From Acidimicrobiia bacterium (lineage in GTDB: Bacteria > Actinomycetota > Acidimicrobiia > Spongiisociales > UBA5794), in contig JAUXCV010000089.1 in assembly GCA_030618675.1 (NCBI GenBank), forward strand, positions 1 to 6,615: a stretch of DNA of 6,615 bases, given 5' to 3'. The notes below the pieces were generated by a model, which worked only from the letters and a program-made list of their open reading frames with translations, searched no databases and was not told the DNA's origin. Made by a program: the position numbers and the translations under genes. How positions within the stretch are numbered: the first letter of the stretch is position 1; each line of letters opens with the position of its first letter. This document shows, in pieces, positions 1-6,615 of the stretch.

Positions 1-390
1 CCCGATGAGTCGATGCTCGACAAGGCGATCGACCTCCTCGTCGGGGCCGTCACGTTGCAAGAAGCCGGAAACAACCATGCGGCCCTCCTTCTTGCCATCC
101 ACTCAGGCATCAACAGTGCCGACGCCATCAGTGAGTTCCACGGTGATCCGTTCACAGGAGAGCACCGCAAGGCCCCAGAACATCTCCGGCGGATGGACCC
201 CGCGAGGTTGTCAGATGCCGCTCGGTGCCTCCGTCAACTCCTCGACATGAAGGCAACAGCCGCGTATCGCCAGAAGCGGTACACCACCCACAACACTGCA
301 GACGCCATCATCAGCGCCGAACGCCTCGTGAGGACTGCTCACGCCCAGATCGAATCGTCGACCGACATCGAAGGGCGGCTCCGCCCATAG
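1..390 (+). CDS. HEPN-like small helical protein (5' end uncertain, possibly cut by window edge)
   Basis: The frame is open from base 1 to a TAG stop at 388-390. An ATG at 13 would give 125 residues, but no good Shine-Dalgarno sequence is visible in the 12 bases before it, and the frame stays open upstream, so the true start may lie outside the window. Numbering from that ATG, the protein looks all-helical and soluble, with no signal peptide or membrane segment. It has the pattern I associate with actinobacterial HEPN-domain proteins: an Ala-rich helix ending in AIHSGINSADAI (about 28-39), a GEHRKAPEHL segment (49-58), then a helix reading LLDMKATAAY (76-85) and AERLV (102-106). R86 and H93 are spaced as R-x6-H, which fits the HEPN RNase signature Rx4-6H, but this is a weak match. 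HEPN proteins include toxins of MNT/HEPN pairs and RNA-binding or RNase modules. No nucleotidyltransferase partner is visible; one could lie upstream of base 1. The gene converges on recD, so it is not in the rec operon. Family call from memory; function unknown. Confidence 0.6.
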   Translation, partial: PDESMLDKAIDLLVGAVTLQEAGNNHAALLLAIHSGINSADAISEFHGDPFTGEHRKAPEHLRRMDPARLSDAARCLRQLLDMKATAAYRQKRYTTHNTADAIISAERLVRTAHAQIESSTDIEGRLRP

Positions 391-394
391 TCCT

Positions 395-432
395 GTGGCT
401 CGAATGTGCCGGGTTCGTTGCCTACGAGCCGC
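395..432. terminator. Possible bidirectional terminator hairpin between convergent genes (weak)
   Basis: Bases 397-402 (GGCTCG) pair with 425-430 (CGAGCC). With G395-C432 and a U-G wobble at 396/431 this gives an 8-bp stem around a 22-base loop. It sits just after the stop of the HEPN-like gene and overlaps the recD stop codon (422-424). A second, tighter hairpin, GGGCGG-CT-CCGCCC, lies at 373-386 inside the last codons of the HEPN-like gene. Neither is followed by a T-run on either strand, so classic intrinsic termination is not well supported. The position between convergent genes is the main argument. Confidence 0.25.
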
Positions 433-2257
433 TTCCCCACAGTCGCACACCCAGACCGGACGCGCGGGCGACGGAGCGGTTGACGGCCTGGCGGATCACG
501 GCTTCGTCGCCGACCAGGGTCACGCGGTCCGAGGCTCTCGTCACCGCCGTGTAGAGAAGCTCCCGGGTCAGCAACCGTGACGATTCGGCCGGGAGAGCCA
601 CGACCACTTCATCGAACTGGGATCCCTGGCTCTTGTGGATCGTCATAGCGTGCACCGTCGTGTGATCCCCGATGTGAGACCGCGGAAAGGTCCGGATCCC
701 GCCACGACCGAACGCCACCTTCGGCCCATCGTCGGTCTCCACAGTGACGCCGATGTCGCCGTTGAAAAGGTTCAGCCGGTAGTCGTTGGACGTGATCATC
801 ACCGGCTGTCCCGGATACCACTCGGCACCGAACCGCAGGCCCGGGTACTCCTCATCGAGAGCGGCTTCGATCAGGTGTCTCCACTGATCGACGCTCTGCC
901 GACCGCGGTGGTGGGCACAGAGAACGGCGAGTCCATCCAACGCATCGAGGGCCTCATCGATACGCCCGGGATCTCGGGCCACCTCAACGAGGCCCGCCCT
1001 GTGCCGGGTGATCCGCTCAACCAGATCATCGAAGTCCTTCCCCGAGTCCCCACGGATCCACACAAGATCCTTCGACCCGTCGGACAACAGCTCGATCGCT
1101 CTGCCGTCGTTCCCGAGACGAACGGCATCGGCGAAGTCGGCGATCTCCCCGCCCTCGACGAATCGGTGAACTCGATCCAGAACGACGACGTGGTCGGCGA
1201 TCGGCGGCTTGACCGCAGCCGTCTCCTCCTGGTCATCCGATCCCGGTGGCGTCACGATGTCGGCAAGGACGGTGCCGGCCTCGATCGACTCGAGCTGATA
1301 CGGGTCGCCGACAAGAACAACGGTGGCGTCGTCTCGTACGGCAGACAGCAGCCGGGCTGCGAGCGGGAGCGACACCATCGACATCTCGTCGACGATCACG
1401 AGATCGTGGGGAAGCCGGTTGTCCCGGTCGTGGAGGAACCGGCCGCGAGCGGGGTGAAATCCGAGAAGCCGGTGGATGGTCGTTCCCTCGACACCGGCGA
1501 GACGCTTCTCCGCTTCTCCGCCGATCCCCGTCGCTGCTTCGGTGATCGCCTCTCCGAGACGGGCCGCCGCCTTGCCGGTCGGTGCGGCGAGGGCGACGAG
1601 CGGGAACGGCTCGTCGCTCTGGGCGAGGGCCGACAGCATGGCGGCGATCGTGTGGGTCTTGCCGGTCCCGGGACCGCCTGCGATGACGGCGAATCGGCCG
1701 GAGAGAGCGATCCCTGCGGCGATCCGCTGCCGGGTCGGTTCGGTTGCATCATCCGACGGAAGCGCCGTGTCGAGGAACGCCGAGACCGCCGGATCGAGTC
1801 CCTGTGCCTTGCTCTCGATCCGGTCCGCGATGAAGCCGGCCACGAGATCCTCGTAAGCGTGGTAACGCTGCAGATAGAGACGATCGTCGACGAGCACGAG
1901 CGGTGCGTCCCCGTCGCCGACGAGCGGACTGCCGGCAACGACCCGTTCCCACGCTTCGGACTCGGGCCACGGAAGAGCGTCGGTATCGACGGCTTCGAGC
2001 CCGTCGACGAACACAGCGTCTTGCTGGGAGGCGAGCCTGATGCAGACGTGGCCGAACCGGGTGCCTCGCACGGCGAGCGCCGCGGCGAGAAGCACGACCT
2101 GATCATCTTCCGAACGCATCCGCCCAATCGTGGAAGCAGACAGAACGTCGAGTGGCGCCAGGATCCCGGCATCGTTGAACACGGCAAGCAGACCGTCGGC
2201 ACCGATCACGATGTCCGGGTCGTCTGCTGCAGCACGCATGCGATCGGAGAGGCTCAT
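422..2257 (-). CDS. recD: RecD, 5'-3' helicase subunit of RecBCD (exodeoxyribonuclease V alpha)
   Basis: A 611-residue SF1B helicase, close to the 608 residues of E. coli RecD. In RecBCD it is the motor that runs 5'-3' along the complementary strand during double-strand break processing. Residues 1 to about 110 form the RecD-type N-terminal domain that docks onto RecC, followed by the motor core. Walker A is GGPGTGKT (194-201), motif Ia APTGKAAARL (225-234), Walker B VIVDEMSMV (287-295, D290/E291), motif III GDPYQLES (317-324), motif IV LDRVHRF (360-366), motif V TIHKSQGSQFDEV (539-551) and motif VI LYTAVTRA (568-575). All expected catalytic residues are present, so it should be active. The ATG at 2257 was chosen over an in-frame start at 2440 because it follows AAGGAG by 5 bases, overlaps the recB stop as ATGA, and begins the recognisable RecD sequence; the extra 61 residues are Arg-rich read-through of recB. 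Stop is TAG. RecD2 is unlikely given the length and N-terminal domain. Confidence 0.96.
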   Translation of the reverse strand: MSLSDRMRAAADDPDIVIGADGLLAVFNDAGILAPLDVLSASTIGRMRSEDDQVVLLAAALAVRGTRFGHVCIRLASQQDAVFVDGLEAVDTDALPWPESEAWERVVAGSPLVGDGDAPLVLVDDRLYLQRYHAYEDLVAGFIADRIESKAQGLDPAVSAFLDTALPSDDATEPTRQRIAAGIALSGRFAVIAGGPGTGKTHTIAAMLSALAQSDEPFPLVALAAPTGKAAARLGEAITEAATGIGGEAEKRLAGVEGTTIHRLLGFHPARGRFLHDRDNRLPHDLVIVDEMSMVSLPLAARLLSAVRDDATVVLVGDPYQLESIEAGTVLADIVTPPGSDDQEETAAVKPPIADHVVVLDRVHRFVEGGEIADFADAVRLGNDGRAIELLSDGSKDLVWIRGDSGKDFDDLVERITRHRAGLVEVARDPGRIDEALDALDGLAVLCAHHRGRQSVDQWRHLIEAALDEEYPGLRFGAEWYPGQPVMITSNDYRLNLFNGDIGVTVETDDGPKVAFGRGGIRTFPRSHIGDHTTVHAMTIHKSQGSQFDEVVVALPAESSRLLTRELLYTAVTRASDRVTLVGDEAVIRQAVNRSVARASGLGVRLWGSGS

Positions 2258-5200
2258 GACCGCTCCTTCGATGCGAACCGGCGGCTGAGTTCGACGATCA
2301 TCTCCGGCGACGGATTCCATCGAAAGACCCCACACCGCTCGCCGGCGACGATCGGGGTGTCGGCACCGATCATGCCCCGCACGAACAGGTAGGCGGAGCC
2401 GCCGAGATGCTGCTGCGGATCGTATCCGGGGAGCCGCCACTGCAGGTACCGGTGGAGCGCCACCTGATAGATCACCGACTGAAGCAGATAGTGGCTGTCC
2501 TCCATGACCCGGTGCATCGGTCCGGTGGCGTAGTCGGTGACGGCGGGTTCTTCCCCACGGTTCGGGAGCGTGTTCGTCTTGTAGTCCATAACGACGTACC
2601 GGTCGTGTCCATCTGCGTCGGGAATGGCAGCGGTGAGGTCGATGGCCCCGGTGAGGTAGCCGCGGAACCGGTTGCCCGGGAGATCGTCGAGGGTCGCGGC
2701 GTAATCGTGCAGCGGATCGCCGGCCGGATGGTGATCCCGAAGCACCCCGGCGATCTCACGAAGGTCCATCGCCCCTTCCGAGGTGCGGACCGGGAACTCG
2801 AAGACCATCTCGTCGAGCGTTCGTCGTTCGGAGAGGTCACGAAGACGAACGGCATCATCGCCGGGTCCGAGCGGGGTGTCGATCGTGCCAACGATTCCAT
2901 CGACCAAGGCATCGACGTCGAGGTTCCACGAGGCTCGACGGACCGCCTTCTCCACCTCAGCGCGGACGGCGCCGTCGAGGTTGCAGGAGTCGAACGAGAC
3001 GTTCTCGAAGATGCTGTGAACGAGTGTCCCGAACGCCGCACCACGGGGAAGCGCCGCCATCGGCATCGGCAGATCGGCGTCGGAGGCGTCCCCTATTTCG
3101 ATGTCGACCGTTTCGTCGTCGCGTTCCGGTTCTTCGTCGGTGTCCCGGCCGGCGGCGATGGGGTGGCCGGGTGATAGCGACGTGAACGAGGCCCGCCGCC
3201 ACTCGTGGTCGAGCCTCCGGCCGAAGTCGGCAACGGCGAGCGTCGGCCGCTCCCCGGTCGGCGGTTCGTATCGCACGAGTTCTGGCAGGTCGGAGACCGT
3301 TCGGACCTCGATGGTCCCTTCGGCACGGTCGGTGAGCCAGCGCAGATGCGCCGGGTCGTCGCCTTCCGTCATGCCGCTCGTGAGGATCTGATTGAGTTTC
3401 GTCTTCTCCACGTCGGCGGCCTCGTCGATCCACCACACGACCAGCCGGTGCCTGGCCCGGGTCATCGCCACGTAGAGGAGGCGGCTCTCTTCGGCTTCGC
3501 TCTCCGCCATGGCCTGGTTCTGGTGAGCGGTGAGTTCGGGGGACCCTTTCCCACCAACGTCGACGACCCGACGACGGATCGAGTCGTTGCTTTCGGGTCC
3601 GTGGAACACCGGGATGCCGGGACGTCGCACGCTCCCTCCATCCCAGAGGAACGGGCACAGCACGATCGGGTACTCGAGACCCTTCGCTCCGTGGATGGTC
3701 TGGACCTGGACGGCGGCGGCGTCGGTCTCGAGTCGTCGCTCGCGAGCTTCGGCTTCATCGGCGCTCCGTTCCTTCCCGGCGTCGCGAATCGCCTCCTCGA
3801 GCCAGGTCAGCATCGACCCGAGGCGGTGCTCTCGCCATGCGCCGTTCATCGCTTCTGCGATGTGGGTGAGGTCGGTCATGAGACGCTCCCCGTCGGAACG
3901 GCGGAGGACCCGTTCGACAAGGCCGGTGCTGTGAGCGAGGTCGGCTGCGAGGGCGGAGATCCCGTCGGTCGACAGCAGTTCGTTCCAGCGGCGCATCTCC
4001 ACCTGGAGTTCGATGGTTGCATCGTCGTCGAGGGCGGCGACGGTGGAGAGGTCCTTACCGACGAGGACCCCGGTGGCCGCGTACCGAACGGTCGAGGCCC
4101 GGTCCGGTCGTTCGACGCCGAGGAGGAACCGGCGCCACTCGTCGGAGGCCTCCGTCACGAAGACACTGCCCGATCTCGAAGCGACCGAGGGGACTCCCCT
4201 CCTGGCGAGTTCTGCTCGCACCAGACCAACCTGCTTGCGGGTGCGGCACAGCACGGCGACGTCGCCGGGGTCGACATGCTCGCGTCCGTGATCGCCGTCG
4301 ATCTCGATCCCGGAATGCAGCAGGCGCACCACGCCCGCAGCGACGTCGGCAGCGACCATCTCCCGGGTGTCGGGAGTCTTGAACGCCTTGCCTCCCGTCA
4401 TACGTCGGCTGATCGGCATCGAAGCGCCGAATCGGCGGATCGTCAGCGCCGGTCCCGGTCCGTGCATGCGGGCACTCTCGTGATCGGGTGCAGGCCGTAC
4501 CTTGCGGTACTCGATGCGTTCGTCGCCGAACGTCACGCCGTCGAAGACGGTGTCGAGCGCAGTGATGAGTGGCCCATCGCTGCGCCAGTTGGTGAGCAGG
4601 GTGCGCTCGGTATCGGCCCAGTGAACGCTCGAGAGGTACGACTCGATGTCGGCGCCGCGGAAGGCATAGATCGACTGCTTCGGATCGCCGATGATGACGA
4701 GCCGAGTCTCGTCGAACACGGAGTTGATGACCTCCCACTGGATCGGATCGGTGTCCTGCGACTCGTCAACGAGGGCGACGGCGAACCGATCAGAGAGGAT
4801 CTGTCTGGCGTGGGCGCCGATCCCGGGATCGGCGAGGGCGTCACGGGCTTCGAGGAGGAACTGGTCGAACCCTGCGCTGCCGCCCGCGCGCAGTCGCCGG
4901 TCGATCGCGATGCGCGCTGCGGCGGCGAGTTCGGCTCGAACTGCGGGTTCCCCGGTTGCCGTCGCGGGGTCGGGGACGATGCCTGCATCGAGGTTCGTGG
5001 TCACAGCCTTAGCGATGTCGGTGAGTCCGTTGGCGTCGACGAGGTCGGTGGCGTCGTCGGCGAACCGGGCGACGATCAGATCGGACACAACCTGAGAGAT
5101 GAGTTCGGTGTCGACGGCGATTGGTTCGAGGTCGGGCGAGATCCTGGCATGGAACCCGAGGTGGGCGAGGAGCCGGATGGCGAAACCGTGGATGGTGTAG

Positions 5201-5562
5201 ATCTGTGCCCGGTCGAACCGGATGACGGCTTCGGTGAGCCGTTCGATGCTGCGCTCTCTGGCCGTCTCGTCGGCGTTGAGGAGAACCCGGATGTGGCCGT
5301 CGGCGTCGGTGTCGGGGGTGTCGCCGGCAAGGATGCTGAGGGTCTCGACGAGCCGGCCCCGGACCCTCCCCCGGAGTTCGGCGGTGGCGGCCCGGGTGAA
5401 CGTGACGACGAGGATCCGATCGATGGGGATACCGGCTTCGGCGACGAGGCGGGTGACTTGAGCGGCGATCGTGAACGTCTTACCGGTGCCGGCGCTGGCC
5501 TCGATGACGCTGCGTCCCTCGGGGATCGGCTCGGCGGGGTCGAACGGCTTCACTGTGGTCAC
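2254..5562 (-). CDS. recB: RecB, 3'-5' helicase and nuclease subunit of RecBCD (exodeoxyribonuclease V beta)
   Basis: A 1102-residue UvrD-like SF1A helicase fused to a C-terminal nuclease; E. coli RecB has 1180. It unwinds DNA from double-strand ends and carries the only nuclease site of the complex. Motifs in order: Walker A EASAGTGKT (21-29), Ia VTFTRAATAEL (53-63), Ic TIHGFA (123-128), Walker B LVDESQDTDP (264-273), III GDPKQSIYAFRGAD (292-305), IV LTNWRS (323-328), V TIHGAKGLEYPIV (622-634), VI LLYVAMTRAR (695-704). An acidic stretch at about 806-831 looks like the flexible tether to the nuclease. The nuclease is complete: H849 in GTLVHSIFE, D975 in GAIDL, D993 and K995 in DYKTN, and a YLLQSVIYQ helix (1024-1032), matching E. 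coli H956, D1067, D1080 and K1082. The GTG at 5562 is preferred to an in-frame start at 5727 because GAGGAG precedes it by 5 bases, it overlaps the recC stop as GTGA, and the longer form adds only Arg-rich recC read-through. A GTG three codons later is possible but less well placed. Confidence 0.96.
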   Translation of the reverse strand: MTTVKPFDPAEPIPEGRSVIEASAGTGKTFTIAAQVTRLVAEAGIPIDRILVVTFTRAATAELRGRVRGRLVETLSILAGDTPDTDADGHIRVLLNADETARERSIERLTEAVIRFDRAQIYTIHGFAIRLLAHLGFHARISPDLEPIAVDTELISQVVSDLIVARFADDATDLVDANGLTDIAKAVTTNLDAGIVPDPATATGEPAVRAELAAAARIAIDRRLRAGGSAGFDQFLLEARDALADPGIGAHARQILSDRFAVALVDESQDTDPIQWEVINSVFDETRLVIIGDPKQSIYAFRGADIESYLSSVHWADTERTLLTNWRSDGPLITALDTVFDGVTFGDERIEYRKVRPAPDHESARMHGPGPALTIRRFGASMPISRRMTGGKAFKTPDTREMVAADVAAGVVRLLHSGIEIDGDHGREHVDPGDVAVLCRTRKQVGLVRAELARRGVPSVASRSGSVFVTEASDEWRRFLLGVERPDRASTVRYAATGVLVGKDLSTVAALDDDATIELQVEMRRWNELLSTDGISALAADLAHSTGLVERVLRRSDGERLMTDLTHIAEAMNGAWREHRLGSMLTWLEEAIRDAGKERSADEAEARERRLETDAAAVQVQTIHGAKGLEYPIVLCPFLWDGGSVRRPGIPVFHGPESNDSIRRRVVDVGGKGSPELTAHQNQAMAESEAEESRLLYVAMTRARHRLVVWWIDEAADVEKTKLNQILTSGMTEGDDPAHLRWLTDRAEGTIEVRTVSDLPELVRYEPPTGERPTLAVADFGRRLDHEWRRASFTSLSPGHPIAAGRDTDEEPERDDETVDIEIGDASDADLPMPMAALPRGAAFGTLVHSIFENVSFDSCNLDGAVRAEVEKAVRRASWNLDVDALVDGIVGTIDTPLGPGDDAVRLRDLSERRTLDEMVFEFPVRTSEGAMDLREIAGVLRDHHPAGDPLHDYAATLDDLPGNRFRGYLTGAIDLTAAIPDADGHDRYVVMDYKTNTLPNRGEEPAVTDYATGPMHRVMEDSHYLLQSVIYQVALHRYLQWRLPGYDPQQHLGGSAYLFVRGMIGADTPIVAGERCGVFRWNPSPEMIVELSRRFASKERS
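2258..2268 (-). promoter_or_regulatory. Ribosome binding site for recD
   Basis: On the - strand AAGGAG (2268-2263) is followed by a 5-base spacer CGGTC and then ATG at 2257. It lies inside the last codons of recB and fixes the recD start against an in-frame ATG/GTG at 2440. The spacing is the same as for recB. Confidence 0.82.
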
Positions 5563-6615
5563 GCGTTCTCCTCGCTGCTCACGTCGAGGATCGGTGCCCA
5601 CAGCCGCTCGGCGTAGTTGGGGAACTCCGAGACGGCGAGGTCCGATACGTTGATGAGGTCGCCGAACAGCATCCGGTGCGCCGGTTCTTCTCGTTCTCCG
5701 CCTTCGCCTCTCCAGTCGGGTTCCCATTTCTTCCGGGTCTCGGAGGTGCGTTTCTTCGGATCAGCCGTCTCCCACACGAACGACGTCTCGGTGAAGATGG
5801 GCAATGGGGCGGTCATGCCTTCGCCGTACAGCGAGACGAGTTCGGCGAGTCGCCGCCCCGCTTCGCTCGATCGTTCCCTTGCGGTGTCTCCGAGCGGGCC
5901 GATCGTCACGATCAGCACGGTCTCCTTCTCGCCCTTGCCGACCATGATCCCGTGCCACGCCCGATCCGGGTCGAGGGTCGTGAGGAACACGACCTGTGTG
6001 TACAGAGCGATGCGCCGTCCGGGCTTGCCCCGTGACGGACCGACGTCGCAGATGAGCGCGGCTTCCGGGGCGGCGAGGACCGAGCCGGTGACCGCTTCAC
6101 CGCCGACCGTGACGGTGCCCGTGATGGGGACGGCCGCTCCGGATACGCAGCCCCGGTCGCCGGCGACCTTCTGGATCCGCTGAGCGAGGTCGAGAGCTTC
6201 GTTGAGGCTTCCCGTTGCGAGTTCCCCTGCGGGCACCGTGTCTGCGGCTCGTTCGTGGCCGATGAGCCGCCCGGCGTCGTATCCGTGCCGGATGCCGGTG
6301 AGGAGCCGGTCTGCGACCGACCATTGTTCGAGGCCGTTGAGCCCGGTGGGGAGTTCGTCGTCGGGGAGATCGCCCATGTCGGGGATGAACATCCCGAGGC
6401 TGTTGCGCAGGAACGTCTTTGACGGGGCCTTGAGGTAGGAGATGAGACGGTGGAGGGTCGGGGTCTCAACGGTCACGGCGTCGAGGACGAGTCCCCCGGC
6501 GGCAGCGTCGTCGGGCCTCCTCTCGGAGAGGGCGACGGCCCCTGCGTACTGAATCGGGTCGAAGCCCCACGGGCCGGAGACACCGAGTTTCCCCCTCGTG
6601 AAGACCTTCGGGCTG
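5559..6615 (-). CDS. recC: RecC, scaffold and Chi-recognition subunit of RecBCD (3' part only)
   Basis: The C-terminal 351 codons are visible; the 5' part, including the helicase-like fold, lies beyond the right edge. The frame stays open to base 6615, so the GTG at 6476 is an internal codon, not the start. Visible residues 1-20 contain the RecC pattern of a Pro/Phe stretch followed by GPWGFDP, and residues 47-75 contain YLKAPSKTFLRNSLGM, which matches the segment introducing the inactive nuclease-like fold of RecC (the 'ry-hP-..Ff.rrLg' pattern). Next comes GLEQW and a long mixed alpha/beta region, ending with FPNYAERLWAPIL, the usual RecC tail. In E. coli, RecC holds RecB and RecD together, splits the duplex and scans for Chi; its C-terminal fold lacks catalytic residues, and I see no DYK-type motif here either. 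The TGA stop (5561-5559) overlaps the recB GTG. Which Chi sequence this complex would recognise cannot be read from this part. Confidence 0.9.
   Translation of the reverse strand, partial: SPKVFTRGKLGVSGPWGFDPIQYAGAVALSERRPDDAAAGGLVLDAVTVETPTLHRLISYLKAPSKTFLRNSLGMFIPDMGDLPDDELPTGLNGLEQWSVADRLLTGIRHGYDAGRLIGHERAADTVPAGELATGSLNEALDLAQRIQKVAGDRGCVSGAAVPITGTVTVGGEAVTGSVLAAPEAALICDVGPSRGKPGRRIALYTQVVFLTTLDPDRAWHGIMVGKGEKETVLIVTIGPLGDTARERSSEAGRRLAELVSLYGEGMTAPLPIFTETSFVWETADPKKRTSETRKKWEPDWRGEGGEREEPAHRMLFGDLINVSDLAVSEFPNYAERLWAPILDVSSEENA
5563..5573 (-). promoter_or_regulatory. Ribosome binding site for recB
   Basis: On the - strand GAGGAG (5573-5568) is followed by a 5-base spacer AACGC and then GTG at 5562. 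It lies inside the last codons of recC. It decides the recB start against the much longer in-frame ORF beginning at 5727, and supports translation coupled to recC termination. Confidence 0.8.

Larger units (their letters stand above)
422..6615 (-). other. recCBD operon (recC-recB-recD)
   Basis: Three - strand genes in the order recC, recB, recD, with 4-base overlaps GTGA at 5562-5559 and ATGA at 2257-2254. No room exists for internal promoters outside coding sequence. This order without an intervening ptr gene is the one known in mycobacteria; in E. coli ptrA sits between recC and recB. The promoter must lie upstream of the visible recC part. The operon ends at the recD TAG, 31 bases from the stop of the convergent HEPN-like gene. 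Confidence 0.9.

Noticed and set aside
635..2392. A 585-codon open frame on the + strand opposite recD
   Set aside because: Antisense to RecD with all helicase motifs on the other strand; composition and lack of domains mark it as a GC-rich shadow frame.
2258..2440. N-terminal extension of RecD to a start at 2440
   Set aside because: The extra 61 residues are an out-of-frame reading of the recB 3' end; ATG 2257 has AAGGAG 5 bases upstream and starts the RecD homology.
3205..5616. An 803-codon open frame on the + strand opposite recB
   Set aside because: It lies antisense to a clearly conserved RecB. Its translation is Gly/Asp/Glu/Val-rich with no recognisable domain, as expected for the codon-mirrored frame of a GC-rich gene.
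5563..5727. N-terminal extension of RecB to a start at 5727
   Set aside because: The 55 extra residues are Arg-rich out-of-frame recC sequence, while GTG 5562 has a strong Shine-Dalgarno site and starts the conserved RecB N terminus.
5559..6476. A complete 305-residue gene starting at GTG 6476
   Set aside because: The frame is open upstream to the window edge and the upstream residues (GPWGFDP and following) match RecC, so this is the C-terminal part of a longer recC.
2254..6615. AddAB or AdnAB instead of RecBCD
   Set aside because: A separate RecD-type SF1B helicase follows directly, the upstream partner has a RecC-like C terminus without nuclease residues, and only RecB carries a complete nuclease site.
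1..6615. Mobile element, CRISPR array, tRNA or phage gene
   Set aside because: No transposase, tandem direct repeats with spacers, tRNA-like fold or phage protein was seen; apart from the 31-base gap at 391-421 the window is fully coding.

Overview
The window comes from a GC-rich bacterium. The fused order recC-recB-recD on one strand, with no ptr-like protease gene between recC and recB, and Actinobacteria-like protein sequences (for example the RecD N-terminal region rich in small residues, Ala, Asp and Arg) suggest an actinobacterium, possibly a deep-branching class such as Acidimicrobiia. That placement is inference from sequence style; no taxonomic marker such as rRNA is present.

Layout: positions 1-390 on the + strand hold the 3' part, or nearly all, of a small helical protein gene that resembles HEPN-domain proteins. 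A 31-base gap with weak hairpin potential follows. From 422 to the right edge everything is on the - strand: recC (3' part, 6615 down to 5559), recB (5562 to 2254) and recD (2257 to 422). There is no non-coding stretch over 300 bases, and I see no tRNA, rRNA, insertion sequence, CRISPR array or phage gene.

The three rec genes encode the subunits of the RecBCD (exonuclease V) helicase-nuclease. RecB is a 3'-5' SF1A motor with a complete C-terminal PD-(D/E)XK nuclease site. RecD is a 5'-3' SF1B motor with all main helicase motifs. RecC is the scaffold and, in the E. coli enzyme, the Chi-scanning subunit. Each junction is a 4-base start/stop overlap (GTGA, then ATGA) preceded by a clear Shine-Dalgarno sequence 5 bases from the start. 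This implies one transcript with coupled translation. The promoter lies upstream of recC, outside the window.

This is mainly a conserved DNA repair locus in good order. I found no convincing new system. The points most worth a second look are the convergent HEPN-like gene next to recBCD, a few non-consensus residues in RecB helicase motifs, and the overlapping inverted repeats at the convergent gene ends.
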